Shown: piece after piece, positions 24,146 to 32,700 of the stretch
Layout: the number at the start of each line of letters is the position of its first letter
How positions within the stretch are numbered: the stretch's first letter is position 1
Translations under genes and position numbers: made by a program
The notes under the pieces: generated by a model
Databases searched by the model: none
Told to the model about the DNA's origin: nothing
Seen by the model: only the letters and a program-made list of their open reading frames with translations
Source: Planctomycetaceae bacterium
GTDB lineage: Bacteria > Planctomycetota > SZUA-567
Assembly (NCBI GenBank): GCA_021203245.1
Contig: JAJQBO010000053.1
Span: 1 to 51,044 of the forward strand
Direction: 5' to 3'
DNA: 51,044 nt

Positions 24146-25411
24146 TCAGGCTGTCCGTTCCAACAGGGCGAGTGTTTCAAAATGCCGCGTCGCCGGAAAC
24201 ATGTCGTAGACGCGGATGGAACGGATGCGGTACTGGTCCAGAATTTCCGCCAGGTTGCGAAGCAGGGTAAACGGATTGCACGACAGGTACGCCAGCCGCG
24301 CCGGCCCGAGGGCGGCGATGGTCGCCATGCCGTCCCCTTCCACGCCGGGGCGGGGAGGATTGACGACAAGCAGATCGGGGCGCTCGGGATGGTAGCGCAA
24401 ATATGCGGCAGAGTCGTCCACCAGCAGGCGGACGTTGTGTATGTCGTTGTCGCGGATGTTCACTTCGGCAAGGGCGACGTTTTCCGGCACGTTTTCCACC
24501 GCCGTCACCCGGCACGCGCCCGAGGCGACGGACAGGGCGATCGAGCCGACGCCGGAATAGAGGTCCAGGACCTCGGCCCCCGGCGGGACAAACGCCTGGA
24601 TGGCGGCATAGGCTTTTTCCGCGACAGCCGGGTTGGATTGAAAAAAGGTGTTCGGCCCGATGCGGAGTTTGATGCCGTTAAGATTTTCCGCAATCGACCC
24701 GTCGCCCACCCCGTCCAGCCGCTGCCCGAACGATACATCGCCCAATCCGGGCGCATGCAGCCAATGGCCGGAGACGATGCGGCCCTCGTCGTATAATGAC
24801 TGCAGGACGGCCATAACCGCGTCCCGGGGGGACTCCGTTTTTGTGACCAGCGAGAGGAGGATGCCGCCTGTCCGCGACCGCCGCACGACGAAATAGCGAA
24901 GTTCGCCGGTGTGGCGCATATAGTCGTAACTCTCGAGCCCGGCCGCTTCGGCCCGGCGGCGCGCTTCCTGAAATACGGCAAAGCCATCGTCTCCGAGGAG
25001 CGGGCATTCTTCGAGATCGACGACCTGCCGGTGGCGGTTAACCCGGCGCAGGCCCGCCTTGCCGAAGGCGAAGACATAGTCCATCCGCTGGCGGTAGCCG
25101 AGCGGCAACGGACTCGGTTCCGATTCGACCGTGACATCAGAGAGGCTGCGCTGGAGCAGGTCGGCCTTGGCGGCATCCTCTTTTTCACGAAAGCCGTTCA
25201 TAACCGTGTCGGCGATAAAGCCGAAGGCGCTGACCTTGGCCTTGACCTGCCGTTCGTACGGAACGTCCTGGAACTCGCACCCGCCGCAGTCGCCGAAGTG
25301 GCGGCAGGCCGGTTTGGCCGTGCGCGCCTCCGCCAGCTCGGCCGCGAAGAAATCGCGGAGCAGGCGCTTGTCGGAGAGTTTTTTCTTCTTCTTGGTGGCG
25401 CGTGGTTGCAT
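24146..25411 (-). CDS. rlmD: 23S rRNA (uracil-5-)-methyltransferase, RlmD/RumA family
   Basis: A SAM-dependent RNA m5U methyltransferase of 421 residues. An iron-sulfur cluster motif lies at C36, C42, C45 (ACRHFGDCGGCEFQ) with a later Cys in LEECPLL. The methyltransferase fold has motif I VLDLYSGVGSIALSVA, motif IV VNPPRPGV and the nucleophilic Cys in YLSCNP. RlmD modifies U1939 of 23S rRNA; TrmA and RlmC are relatives, so the target base is inferred from the cluster and length. The N-terminus is Lys-rich and there is no clear TRAM domain. Confidence 0.88.
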   Translation of the reverse strand: MQPRATKKKKKLSDKRLLRDFFAAELAEARTAKPACRHFGDCGGCEFQDVPYERQVKAKVSAFGFIADTVMNGFREKEDAAKADLLQRSLSDVTVESEPSPLPLGYRQRMDYVFAFGKAGLRRVNRHRQVVDLEECPLLGDDGFAVFQEARRRAEAAGLESYDYMRHTGELRYFVVRRSRTGGILLSLVTKTESPRDAVMAVLQSLYDEGRIVSGHWLHAPGLGDVSFGQRLDGVGDGSIAENLNGIKLRIGPNTFFQSNPAVAEKAYAAIQAFVPPGAEVLDLYSGVGSIALSVASGACRVTAVENVPENVALAEVNIRDNDIHNVRLLVDDSAAYLRYHPERPDLLVVNPPRPGVEGDGMATIAALGPARLAYLSCNPFTLLRNLAEILDQYRIRSIRVYDMFPATRHFETLALLERTA

Positions 25412-25469
25412 GTAGTCCTCTCACCATTCCCTTAGTACATCAATCGCAAACGCCCCAGCCTCCCCCACA

Positions 25470-25544
25470 CGTCACCCCGGCGTGCATACCTCCAACCGCC
25501 CGTCTGTCGCGCTGATGGATGTCCGCACGCCGGGGGGACGTTTA
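25470..25544. repeat. REP-like unit F, fused inverted and forward halves
   Basis: CGTCACCCCGGCGTGC (25470-25485) opens in the inverted orientation and GTCCGCACGCCGGGGGGACG (25521-25540) closes in the forward one. The middle is shorter than in other copies, so the two halves share one core. It lies between the convergent-free ends of rlmD start and the GH57 gene end. Confidence 0.6.
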
Positions 25545-25606
25545 GAGTGGCGGACCGGAGAATTCAAACGAAACATCCACCCACCCGGCAGCCATACGCC
25601 TGCCTA

Positions 25607-25634
25607 CAAAAAGCGGGCGGGTAAAACCCGCCCG
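25607..25634 (-). terminator. Terminator of the GH57 operon
   Basis: CGGGCGGGT (25614-25622) and ACCCGCCCG (25626-25634) form a 9-base stem with a 3-base loop. On the minus strand CTTTTTG follows directly. It lies about 30 bases beyond the stop of the GH57 gene. Confidence 0.88.
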
Positions 25635-25661
25635 AACGAAGTATCATAATCACGGTATATT

Positions 25662-27092
25662 TTAGAAGTCGTAGTTCAGGATGTCAATCGCCCGCCGACA
25701 GATTTCCGCGCCGTAATCCGTGAAAATGCCCTGCCCCCAATACCGGTAGCAGCTTGTTTGCGAGCACAACAGGTGGAAAAGGGCCTTGCGGTAGCGGATA
25801 TCGGAGGTCGGCACGCCTTTTGTCTTTTCCGCGAAAAGGGCGCTGGCCTTTTCCATCGGGCCGAGGACGTTTTCGTACCCCTGGGTCCAGGAGATGTTGT
25901 TGGTCCAGGAGCCGCCTTCCATATTGAAGCGGCCGTCGACCTTTTTGCATGCCTCGATTGCCTTGTCGAGGTCGTCGCCCGGCTTGAAGTGCTCGAACAG
26001 CAGCTTGGTCCACACCGGTTGGCAGACGGGGAAGTCCGCGTCAGTAAATCCTGCGTTGTAGACCTGTTCCAGGTATTCGGTCCCGTTCATGGCCGGGCTC
26101 TGCGACCCGGTGGCTTCCGACATGGCAGCCCGGAACATGCCGGGGAATTCGTTCATCATCACGCCGCCGTTTTCGCCGTCGCCGATCTGCATCACATAGG
26201 GCGGGATGGACTTCCCGGCCAGCGTTTCGCGGCCCTTGGACTTTGCTTCGTAAAACGGCTGCATCTGCGCGACCAGTTTGGTGTCCGAGCCCTGGGTCTT
26301 GATGAGCGCAATGATGCTCGCCTCCTCGCCCTTGCTGTTTTTCGCCACCAGCCGGTGCGGCATGTAGGGCTGTTCCGGGTGATGGCCGTTGGACGGCAAT
26401 TCGACCGAATGCTCCTGGACGAGCAGCCATTCAAGGCCGCAGTCGCGGAGCGTTTTGACATATTCGTAGGCGACGTCGGGGTGGTTGGGGAGCGCCATTT
26501 CGGCCGGGCTGAAGCCTTTCACCCGCGCCAGGGCGTCCCAGCCGAATATGGCGCCGAAGTGGTGTTGCCAGGCCTTGACCTGGAGGCGGAAATCCTGAAC
26601 CGGCGTCGACGGCGCGACGGCGTGGCCCCAGGTACAGGCAAGCCATTCGACGTTTTTGGCGTATTGGGGCGTGGTGACTCCCCGGAGCGCGTCGATGACG
26701 TCCCACAAGCCCATCTGCGGCAGGCCGTAGAACAGGCAGCCGGAGTAGTCGAGCATGACGCGGGGTTGTTTGCCTTGGCCGACGAGTTCGGGAACGAGTT
26801 CGCCGATCCGCTTATAGCACTGGTGGAAGACTTCGGCGTTGTGGTTGTCGCCGATGCCCTGGTTGTCCATCATGTATTTCAGGTAGGAGATGATCTCGGC
26901 GGTATGGAGATCGCTGCCGCCGGCCGGCACCAGGGGCTGTTGCATATGCAGGGCTATGCCCCACGCGGCCTGGATGGATCCGAAGTCGATACCGCTTTCG
27001 ACGAGGTAGAACGGCCCCTTGCGATGGGTCGCTTCTTCCACTGTGCTCTCTTCGCCGCAAAAATTCGGCCAGCCTTCGATCATTTCAGCCAT
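25662..27092 (-). CDS. Glycoside hydrolase family 57-like protein
   Basis: A 476-residue protein of the GH57 / polysaccharide-deacetylase-like barrel fold. The start at 27092 (MAEMIEGWPNF) has AAAGGAT upstream. Family blocks include ACTWGHAVAPSTPVQDF, then VKGFSPAEMALPNHPDVAYEY, which matches the GH57 GFWPxE-type segment, and GLEWLLVQEHSVE. No signal peptide, so it acts in the cytoplasm. GH57 members include alpha-amylases, 4-alpha-glucanotransferases and branching enzymes on glycogen-like substrates; the exact reaction cannot be told. The acid/base residue position was not verified. mazG lies 55 bases upstream on the same strand. Confidence 0.8.
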   Translation of the reverse strand: MAEMIEGWPNFCGEESTVEEATHRKGPFYLVESGIDFGSIQAAWGIALHMQQPLVPAGGSDLHTAEIISYLKYMMDNQGIGDNHNAEVFHQCYKRIGELVPELVGQGKQPRVMLDYSGCLFYGLPQMGLWDVIDALRGVTTPQYAKNVEWLACTWGHAVAPSTPVQDFRLQVKAWQHHFGAIFGWDALARVKGFSPAEMALPNHPDVAYEYVKTLRDCGLEWLLVQEHSVELPSNGHHPEQPYMPHRLVAKNSKGEEASIIALIKTQGSDTKLVAQMQPFYEAKSKGRETLAGKSIPPYVMQIGDGENGGVMMNEFPGMFRAAMSEATGSQSPAMNGTEYLEQVYNAGFTDADFPVCQPVWTKLLFEHFKPGDDLDKAIEACKKVDGRFNMEGGSWTNNISWTQGYENVLGPMEKASALFAEKTKGVPTSDIRYRKALFHLLCSQTSCYRYWGQGIFTDYGAEICRRAIDILNYDF

Positions 27093-27147
27093 GGGTATCC
27101 TTTCTGGAATACGATGGAGTGTGTCGCAGCCGGGTCGGGAATCGCGC

Positions 27148-27576
27148 CTACGGGCGCAAATACCCCTTTTCCCTGGCTTTCGCCTCCTTGAACAACCGGA
27201 GCGCCTCCTCCGGACTCGCTGCGCCGGCGTCGCCGAACACATGCGGATGCCGGCGGATCAGCTTTGCCGTAACACCGTGGACGACGTCCCCCCAGGTGAA
27301 CAACCCCGCCTCCTCCGCGATCACCGTGGCCAGCATGACATTGAGGAACACGTCGCCGAGTTCCTCGCACTGGTGGGCGTGATCGTCCGAGGCGAGGGCT
27401 TCGGCCGCTTCTTCGGCTTCGTCCACCAGTGGCTTCGCCATGTCGGAAAGGCTGCGGCTTCGGTCCCACGGGCAGCCTTCTTCGGGGTGGCGCAGCTTTT
27501 CGATAAGACGATGAAAAGGCTCCACGTCGTAGCCTGCGGCGTGGGGCCTGTATGGTTCAGGGATTTCGTCCGGCAC
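27148..27576 (-). CDS. mazG: MazG nucleoside triphosphate pyrophosphohydrolase
   Basis: Hydrolyses (d)NTPs to NMP and pyrophosphate, a housecleaning activity against abnormal nucleotides. A GTG at 27576 is the start: GGAGGATAAC lies directly before it and it follows the upstream gene by one base. The 142-residue product is a single MazG domain, about half the length of E. coli MazG: GCPWDRSRSLSDMAKPLVDEAEEAAEAL carries the first metal-binding Glu residues and EELGDVFLNVMLATVIAEE the EExxD motif. RRHPHVFGD is the usual follow-on block. It pairs with the alkyltransferase-like gene, both concerned with nucleotide damage. Confidence 0.88.
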   Translation of the reverse strand: MPDEIPEPYRPHAAGYDVEPFHRLIEKLRHPEEGCPWDRSRSLSDMAKPLVDEAEEAAEALASDDHAHQCEELGDVFLNVMLATVIAEEAGLFTWGDVVHGVTAKLIRRHPHVFGDAGAASPEEALRLFKEAKAREKGYLRP

Positions 27577-27577
27577 G

Positions 27578-28204
27578 TTATCCTCCGTGAGCGGGGACTT
27601 TCGCAACCACGCCGCGCTCGAACTCGAGCAGCCAGCGTTTACCGTCGACAGCGGCGGTCTGTCCGCCCGAGCCGCCGTCCGTGTTGAGGATGCGGTGGCT
27701 GGGGACGATGATGTTGATCGGGTTCTGCGCATTCGCCTGGGCGACGGCGCGGAAGGCGGCCGGCTTGCCGATCCGGTTCGCGAGATCGGCATAGGAGACC
27801 GTTTCGCCGAACGGCACCTGCATCAAGGCTTCCCAGACCTTGGTCTGGAAGGCGGTGCCGTTTAACGCGAGCGGGGCGTGGAAGTCGCGGCGTTCGCCGG
27901 CGAAATACTCTTCCAACTCCTTTCGTGCCATGTCGATGCTATTATTCGAGCCCAATTCGATGCGCGCTTTCAATTTCTTCTGGATAAGCGCCGCCTTGCG
28001 GACCATGTTCGACTGATCGATAAAGGACAGGAGGTGGAGGCAGTCGGCGTCGCCGGCCATAAGCAGCGGACCGACGGGCGACTCCATCCAAGAGGCCTCG
28101 AGTGTTATGGGGAAATCTGCGCCATCCTGATATTTTTGCGCTTTATCGAAGGCGTCGCGGACGATTTTTTCCACATCGCCTTCGCTGTTGAGAACATCGG
28201 CCAT
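27578..28204 (-). CDS. O6-alkylguanine-DNA alkyltransferase homologue with Ser at the acceptor site
   Basis: A 208-residue Ogt/MGMT-family protein. The N-terminal domain (about 34-110) shows SPVGPLLMAGDADCLHLLSF; the C-terminal domain has FQTKVWEALMQVPFGETVSYADLA, the helix with R152 (FRAVAQANAQNP) and the active-site loop IIVPSHRI. The acceptor position of the family PCHR motif is Ser169 (codon AGC), so suicide methyl transfer should not occur. Alkyltransferase-like proteins have Trp or Ala here and flag lesions for excision repair; Ser is a further variant. The usual YxGG segment after the loop is also altered (GSGGQTAAVDGKRWLL). It is translationally close to mazG. Confidence 0.85.
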   Translation of the reverse strand: MADVLNSEGDVEKIVRDAFDKAQKYQDGADFPITLEASWMESPVGPLLMAGDADCLHLLSFIDQSNMVRKAALIQKKLKARIELGSNNSIDMARKELEEYFAGERRDFHAPLALNGTAFQTKVWEALMQVPFGETVSYADLANRIGKPAAFRAVAQANAQNPINIIVPSHRILNTDGGSGGQTAAVDGKRWLLEFERGVVAKVPAHGG

Positions 28205-28479
28205 TTACAACTCCTCAAAGGCAAACGGCTTTCCCCCTTGTTATGGCCCATTATGAACTATAATATGGAATTACGGGTGAAAAGTCCGCTAAAAATTGGT
28301 ATAGCGTTTTTAAAATCGAAAGTGAGCCTTCCCCTGCGCTTTTTCGGCTTTTTCCAGTAAAAACCGTAAAACGCAGTGAGGAACCTATCAATTTGTAAAA
28401 AGCGCCACCCACACCATTTCAAACCATTATTTTCTGCCGAAGGCGGTAACAATTCCTTCGGAGGGAGAGGAGAGAGTTC

Positions 28480-29535
28480 ATGGATACGCTGCAGGGATAT
28501 GAGGCAGTGCGGTTCGACGAAGCGACGGGCGAGATGATTCTCCTGGATCAGACCCTGCTGCCCAATGAAGTCGTCTTCCTGCGTCTTCGCGATCAGGACA
28601 AAGTCTGGGAAGCCATCCATATGCTCCGCGTCCGGGGTGCGCCCGCCATCGGTATTGCCGCCGGGTATGGGGCCTACCTCGCCGTGCTGTATTCCAAGGC
28701 GGCCAGCTATGCCGAACTGCTGCCGGAGTTCGTGAAGGCGAAGGAGTATCTCGCCTCGTCCCGACCCACCGCTGTCAACCTCTTCTGGGCGTTGGAGCGG
28801 ATGGAACGCTGCCTCCGCCGCTGCGACGGGATGGACATTGCCGCCATCCGCACCACAATGCTTGCCGAGGCAAACGCCATCAAGGCCGAGGACATCGCCA
28901 TGTGCAGGGCCATTGGCGAGAACGGGCTCGGCCTGCTCGAAAAGGGGTGGGGCCTCCTCACCCATTGCAACGCCGGCCAACTGGCGGCGTCGAAGTACGG
29001 TACCGCCCTCGCCCCCATCTATGTCGGCCAGGAGCAGGGTTACGGTTTCAAAGTCTTCGCCGACGAAACCCGGCCCCTGTTGCAGGGCGCTCGGTTGACC
29101 ACCTTCGAATTATTCAATGGCGGCGTGGACGTGACCCTTATCTGCGACAACATGGCTTCCATGGTCATGCAGCAAGGGAAAGTGCAGGCGGTGCTGGTGG
29201 GCTGCGACCGGGTCGCCGCCAACGGCGACGCAGCCAACAAGATAGGGACAAGCGGCGTCGCCGTGCTGGCGAAGCACTACGGCATCCCGTTCTATGTTCT
29301 CGGGCCGACCTCGACCATCGACCTGAAGTGCGCGACCGGGGCGGATATTCCAGTCGAGGAGCGGAAAGCATCGGAAGTCACGGATCTGTGGTATACGAAG
29401 CCGATGGCTCCCAAGGGCGTGAAGGTTTTCAACCCTGCGTTCGACGTGACGCCGGCGGATCTCATCACCGCCATCGTGACGGAAAAGGGCGTCGCCCGCG
29501 CGCCGTATACGGAGTCGCTGGCGGCGCTATTTTAG
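28480..29535 (+). CDS. mtnA: S-methyl-5-thioribose-1-phosphate isomerase
   Basis: Isomerises methylthioribose 1-phosphate to methylthioribulose 1-phosphate in the methionine salvage pathway. The 351-residue protein carries RVRGAPAIGIAAGYG, the catalytic Cys in LLTHCNAGQLA and the catalytic Asp in VGCDRVAANGDAANKIGT, plus LICDNMASMVM. It belongs to the eIF2B-like family, but the full set of MtnA motifs argues for the isomerase. GGAGGGAGAGGAGAG provides a strong ribosome binding site. No other mtn gene is in the window. Two hairpins follow. Confidence 0.94.
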   Translation: MDTLQGYEAVRFDEATGEMILLDQTLLPNEVVFLRLRDQDKVWEAIHMLRVRGAPAIGIAAGYGAYLAVLYSKAASYAELLPEFVKAKEYLASSRPTAVNLFWALERMERCLRRCDGMDIAAIRTTMLAEANAIKAEDIAMCRAIGENGLGLLEKGWGLLTHCNAGQLAASKYGTALAPIYVGQEQGYGFKVFADETRPLLQGARLTTFELFNGGVDVTLICDNMASMVMQQGKVQAVLVGCDRVAANGDAANKIGTSGVAVLAKHYGIPFYVLGPTSTIDLKCATGADIPVEERKASEVTDLWYTKPMAPKGVKVFNPAFDVTPADLITAIVTEKGVARAPYTESLAALF

Positions 29536-29545
29536 GAACGACCTG

Positions 29546-29572
29546 CTCCCTCTCCCTCAAAGGGAGAGGGAG
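29546..29572. terminator. CTCCCTCTCCCT hairpin after mtnA
   Basis: A perfect 12-base stem (29546-29557 with 29561-29572) and a CAA loop, 11 bases after the mtnA stop. No T tract follows. A shorter relative lies at 17534-17553. Confidence 0.5.
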
Positions 29573-29608
29573 CCCGCGAGTGGTCCCACACCTGTCGATC
29601 GGTAAATA

Positions 29609-29648
29609 AACCGCCATGGGCACACACCCATGGCGGTTACGTTTTTTC
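29609..29648 (+). terminator. mtnA terminator
   Basis: AACCGCCATGGG (29609-29620) and CCCATGGCGGTT (29627-29638) form a perfect 12-base stem with a 6-base loop, followed by ACGTTTTTTC. The minus-strand side also has TTATTT after the stem, so it may also stop the convergent chemoreceptor transcript. Confidence 0.88.
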
Positions 29649-29671
29649 ATGTTTTTCGAGAGGACGACGGC

Positions 29672-31695
29672 CTAAAAATCATCATCCACATCCAGCGGAA
29701 TCACCTCCGACGCCGACAGCATCCTTACCGGTTTTTCCGACGACGAGGGCTGGCTGGTCGCGCCGGGCCTGGACGTTTCCAGCCGATTGACCCGCATCAC
29801 CCGAGGTTGCGCGTGACGCGTTTCAATCGCGCGCTGCGGTCTGGTTGAACTGCCAAGCGCCGCAGCGGAACCGTTCCCCGTCCGGCCGCCCTCCACCATG
29901 CCGACGAGATCCACAACCATGCCGTTGAGGGCGGACGCCTGGGCAGACAGCTCCTCGGCGGCGGACGCGGCCTCCTCCGCCGTGGCGGCGTTGTTTTGGG
30001 TCACCTTGTCCATCTGGGCGACAGCGGTGTTGACCTGGTCGACCCCCTGCGCCTGTTCGTTGGTGGCGGTGGCGATTTCGTCGATCAGCCGGGCGACGAG
30101 TTGCGATCCCTCTTCGATCTGCTTGAAGCTGACATCCAACTCGCCCGCGATTTCCGAGCCGTTGCCGACCCGTTCGATCGTCGTCTGGATAAGCTGGGTG
30201 GTGTCGCGGGCAGCTTGGGCCGAGCGTCCGGCAAGGCTGCGGACTTCGTCCGCCACGACGGCGAATCCCTTCCCCGCCTCGCCGGCGCGGGCGGCTTCGA
30301 CTGCCGCGTTCAGGGCGAGGAGGTTCGTCTGGAAGGCGATATCCTCAATCGTCTTGATAATGCGGTTGATCTGTTCCGCCGACTCGCTGATCTCCGCCAT
30401 CGCCTGGGACATGTTGGCGACAGCCTTCGATCCGGCGGCGATGAGATCGTTGTTGTTGCGGGTGGTGTCGTTGGTCTTGGTGGCGTTGTCGGCATTCTGG
30501 CGGGTCATGGACGCCATTTCCTCCAGCGCGGACGATGTCTGCTCGAGGCTTGCCGCCTGCTCGGTCGAGCCTTCGGCAAGGGATTGCGACGACGACGAAA
30601 TCTGGCCCGCCGCGGCATTCACCTGACTGGAACTGTCGTCCAGGCTCTGGATAATGCCCCGAAGCTGTTTGATAATGCTGCCGACCGTGTACACGGCCAG
30701 GCCGATGGCGACGATGATGCCGATGATGCTTCCGATGATGATCAGGTAGTTGGCGCGCGTCGCCACGGCGCGTCCGAGGGCGATTTCTTCCGCCATACCG
30801 TCAATGGCCCGGGAGATAACGTCGCGGACAAAGGTCTGCAGCTTGGTGCGGGCGGCCAGGCCGGCGCCGTTCAGGAGCGCATTCGCCTGGACGTTGGAAC
30901 TTTGGCGCACCAGTTTGCGGATCTCTTCAAAGGATTTGACGCCGGTGTCGGCAAGCTTGCGGTTGATGGCTGCCGCCATTTCGCCGGCCTCCTTGCCCGA
31001 GAGGCCGCGCTCGACCTCACGCAACATCGAAACCACGCCCTGGAGCAGGTCGGAGGAGGTTTTTCCAGTTCAGCCATCCGGTCGGGATCGGCTTCCGGGA
31101 TATACTCGTTCATAAGCATGCGGAAGCGGAGGAGGTCGTTGCGCGACTTGTTGGCGCTGATGTTGTACTGGCGCATGGACGGGGCGTTGAGGGCGCGGGC
31201 GAGCATTTCGACATCGTGATCGATGGCTTCCCAGGCGTCGCGGTTGTTCCGGTTGATGCGCGCCGCGCGCTCGTTGGAATTTTCGTACGACAGTTCCGCC
31301 ATCCGGTCGGTGAGGGTGACGTAGTCGGCCCACATGGTGCGGATTTCGGCGACATTCGCTTCCCGCTCGGGCGTCACCGGCTTGGGGAAGTTCTCATAGT
31401 ACCATGTTATCTCCCTGGTCATCTCCGCTTCCAGGTTTTCCATATCCGTGTCCATCATTTCGCGCATGCGGTTTTCGTCGACCGACTCGATAATGGCGTT
31501 GGTGACGGTGCGGCGCTCCTGGGTAATCCGGTCGATGACGTTCAGGCTGATAGTGCGGTTTGCCTGTTGTCCGAGGGTGGACATCTGGGCTGCCATCTGG
31601 TTGGCGCTGTACAGGCCGAGGATACCGATAGCCGCCGCCATGACCACCATGAAGCCAATGATAAGGTATATTTTTTTTGCCATAGACATGCGCAT
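29672..31695 (-). pseudogene. Methyl-accepting chemotaxis protein, frameshifted
   Basis: A chemoreceptor in two frames. The upstream frame starts at 31695 (MRMSMAKK, GGAGGG upstream) and encodes TM1 and a helical four-helix-bundle-type sensor region (LYSANQMAAQMSTLGQQANRT...). At a run of five T (31060-31064; A on the coding strand) the frame breaks after AELEK. The downstream frame continues in register with [18 protein letters not shown] if one A is added, then TM2 ([25 protein letters not shown]) and the signalling domain with tip [35 protein letters not shown]. Restored length is about 674 residues. No HAMP is obvious. Homopolymer sequencing error, true mutation or ribosomal slippage are all possible. 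Confidence 0.85.
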
Positions 31696-32090
31696 ATGAG
31701 TATCCCTCCACAACAGAGAATAGACAGTCGATGAGTATAATCGTTTATATCAATGGAGGGTAAAATTGCCAGGAAATTCTTTCCATCGAATGGAACAGCC
31801 TGAGGTTCGGGAGATTCAGGCGGTGCGGTCGGAGTCGGGTTGGTCGGAGGAGACTTCCGCCGCCTTCCCGGCCTGGGGGGGGTGGTGGAATTTTTCCGGT
31901 TCTTCGCCGCTTTGCGGGCGCGTTTTTGTGCGCGTTTAGCCAGTTTCTTTTCTTCCTTGAGGCGGATGGCGCGTTCGTGCGCCTGCCGTGCCTTCCGACG
32001 ATCCAGCCAGAAGCGGATGATCAATCCGGTAATGAGAGACGCCGCCATCATCAGCACAAACAGCCATGCCGGTACGCCGAGGAAGTTCAT
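31542..32090 (-). CDS. Small membrane protein with basic tail, probably frameshifted
   Basis: Starts at 32090 with MNFLGVPAWLF; one membrane segment (about 4-27, WLFVLMMAASLITGLIIRFWL) is followed by a Lys/Arg/Ala-rich helix (RRKARQAHERAIRLKEEKKLAKRAQKRARKAAKN). As written the frame then runs through a Pro-rich stretch and overlaps the chemoreceptor gene by about 150 bases. The change happens at eight G (31875-31882; C on the coding strand). One more C would give a natural ending QAGKAAEVSSDQPDSDRTA and a stop at 31816-31818, before the chemoreceptor start. I think the true product is about 90 residues. Function unknown. Confidence 0.55.
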   Translation of the reverse strand: MNFLGVPAWLFVLMMAASLITGLIIRFWLDRRKARQAHERAIRLKEEKKLAKRAQKRARKAAKNRKNSTTPPRPGRRRKSPPTNPTPTAPPESPEPQAVPFDGKNFLAILPSIDINDYTHRLSILCCGGILICACLWQKKYTLSLASWWSWRRLSVSSACTAPTRWQPRCPPSDNRQTALSA

Positions 32091-32336
32091 AAATCGCCTT
32101 TCAGGGGAGAATGCGTGGGGAATGTACCGTTCCTGCCGGAAAAAAGCAAGAACCGATTTCCCAGCCGGATTGGATGGGCCGGCTGCTACCATTAATGTTA
32201 TGCGTTAATTTTAATGCGGAAAATTACGCCAAGGCGTGAAAAGAAGCCATATCCGCCGCGACAGTAAGGAAAGAGGACGCACCGCGTCCCGTGTTTGGAG
32301 GAGGGGAAGACTCTATGCACTCTAGGAGATATCACC

Positions 32337-32558
32337 ATGGCACAATTTTCCAAGTTTTCGCGTCCCGTTCTGGCCGCCATGTTCGCGCTGATGCTGGGCA
32401 TGGGCGTTGCGTCGGCGTATGATCCCTGCAACCCCTGCGATCCCTACCAGCCCGTGCGCGTCGTCCGCGTCGTCCGCACCTACAACCCCTGCAACCCCTG
32501 CGATCCCTGCGCCCAGTCCCGCCGTGGCTTCCGCTGGTTCGGCTGGATCCGTCGCTAG
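32337..32558 (+). CDS. Small exported Cys-Pro-rich protein
   Basis: A 73-residue protein. Residues 1-27 form a signal peptide (MAQFSKFSRPVLAAMFALML...VASA). The mature part has two copies of a Cys-Pro motif, YDPCNPCDPYQP and YNPCNPCDPCAQ, separated by a short basic VRVVRVVRTY spacer, and ends in an aromatic basic tail (RRGFRWFGWIRR). The seven Cys could bind metal or form disulfides in the periplasm; no family comes to mind. TAGGAGATATCACC precedes the ATG and a strong terminator follows, so it is a well-formed single-gene unit. Confidence 0.75.
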   Translation: MAQFSKFSRPVLAAMFALMLGMGVASAYDPCNPCDPYQPVRVVRVVRTYNPCNPCDPCAQSRRGFRWFGWIRR

Positions 32559-32602
32559 TTTTTCATCACACAGCGGCAAAACCGATACAAGCGCGCAAAA
32601 CT

Positions 32603-32640
32603 AACCGCAGCCGCCTCTATCCAGGCGGTTGCGGTTTTAT
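32603..32640 (+). terminator. Terminator of the Cys-Pro-rich gene
   Basis: A 14-base stem (32603-32616 with 32623-32636, one G-U pair), 6-base loop, then TTATTG. It lies about 45 bases after the stop codon and 60 bases before ackA. Confidence 0.82.
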
Positions 32641-32700
32641 TGCATTCTCCGTACCATGATGGCACGGGCACCATTTCCATCATCCCACTGGAGACCGCGC

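Noticed and set aside
22958-24270. Long plus-strand ORF opposite the YiiX-like lipoprotein gene
   Set aside because: No ribosome binding site or recognisable domain; the minus strand has a lipobox, signal and family motifs.
28205-28479. Possible small gene or RNA between the alkyltransferase-like gene and mtnA
   Set aside because: No ORF with a ribosome binding site and no stable structure apparent; it probably carries the divergent promoters.
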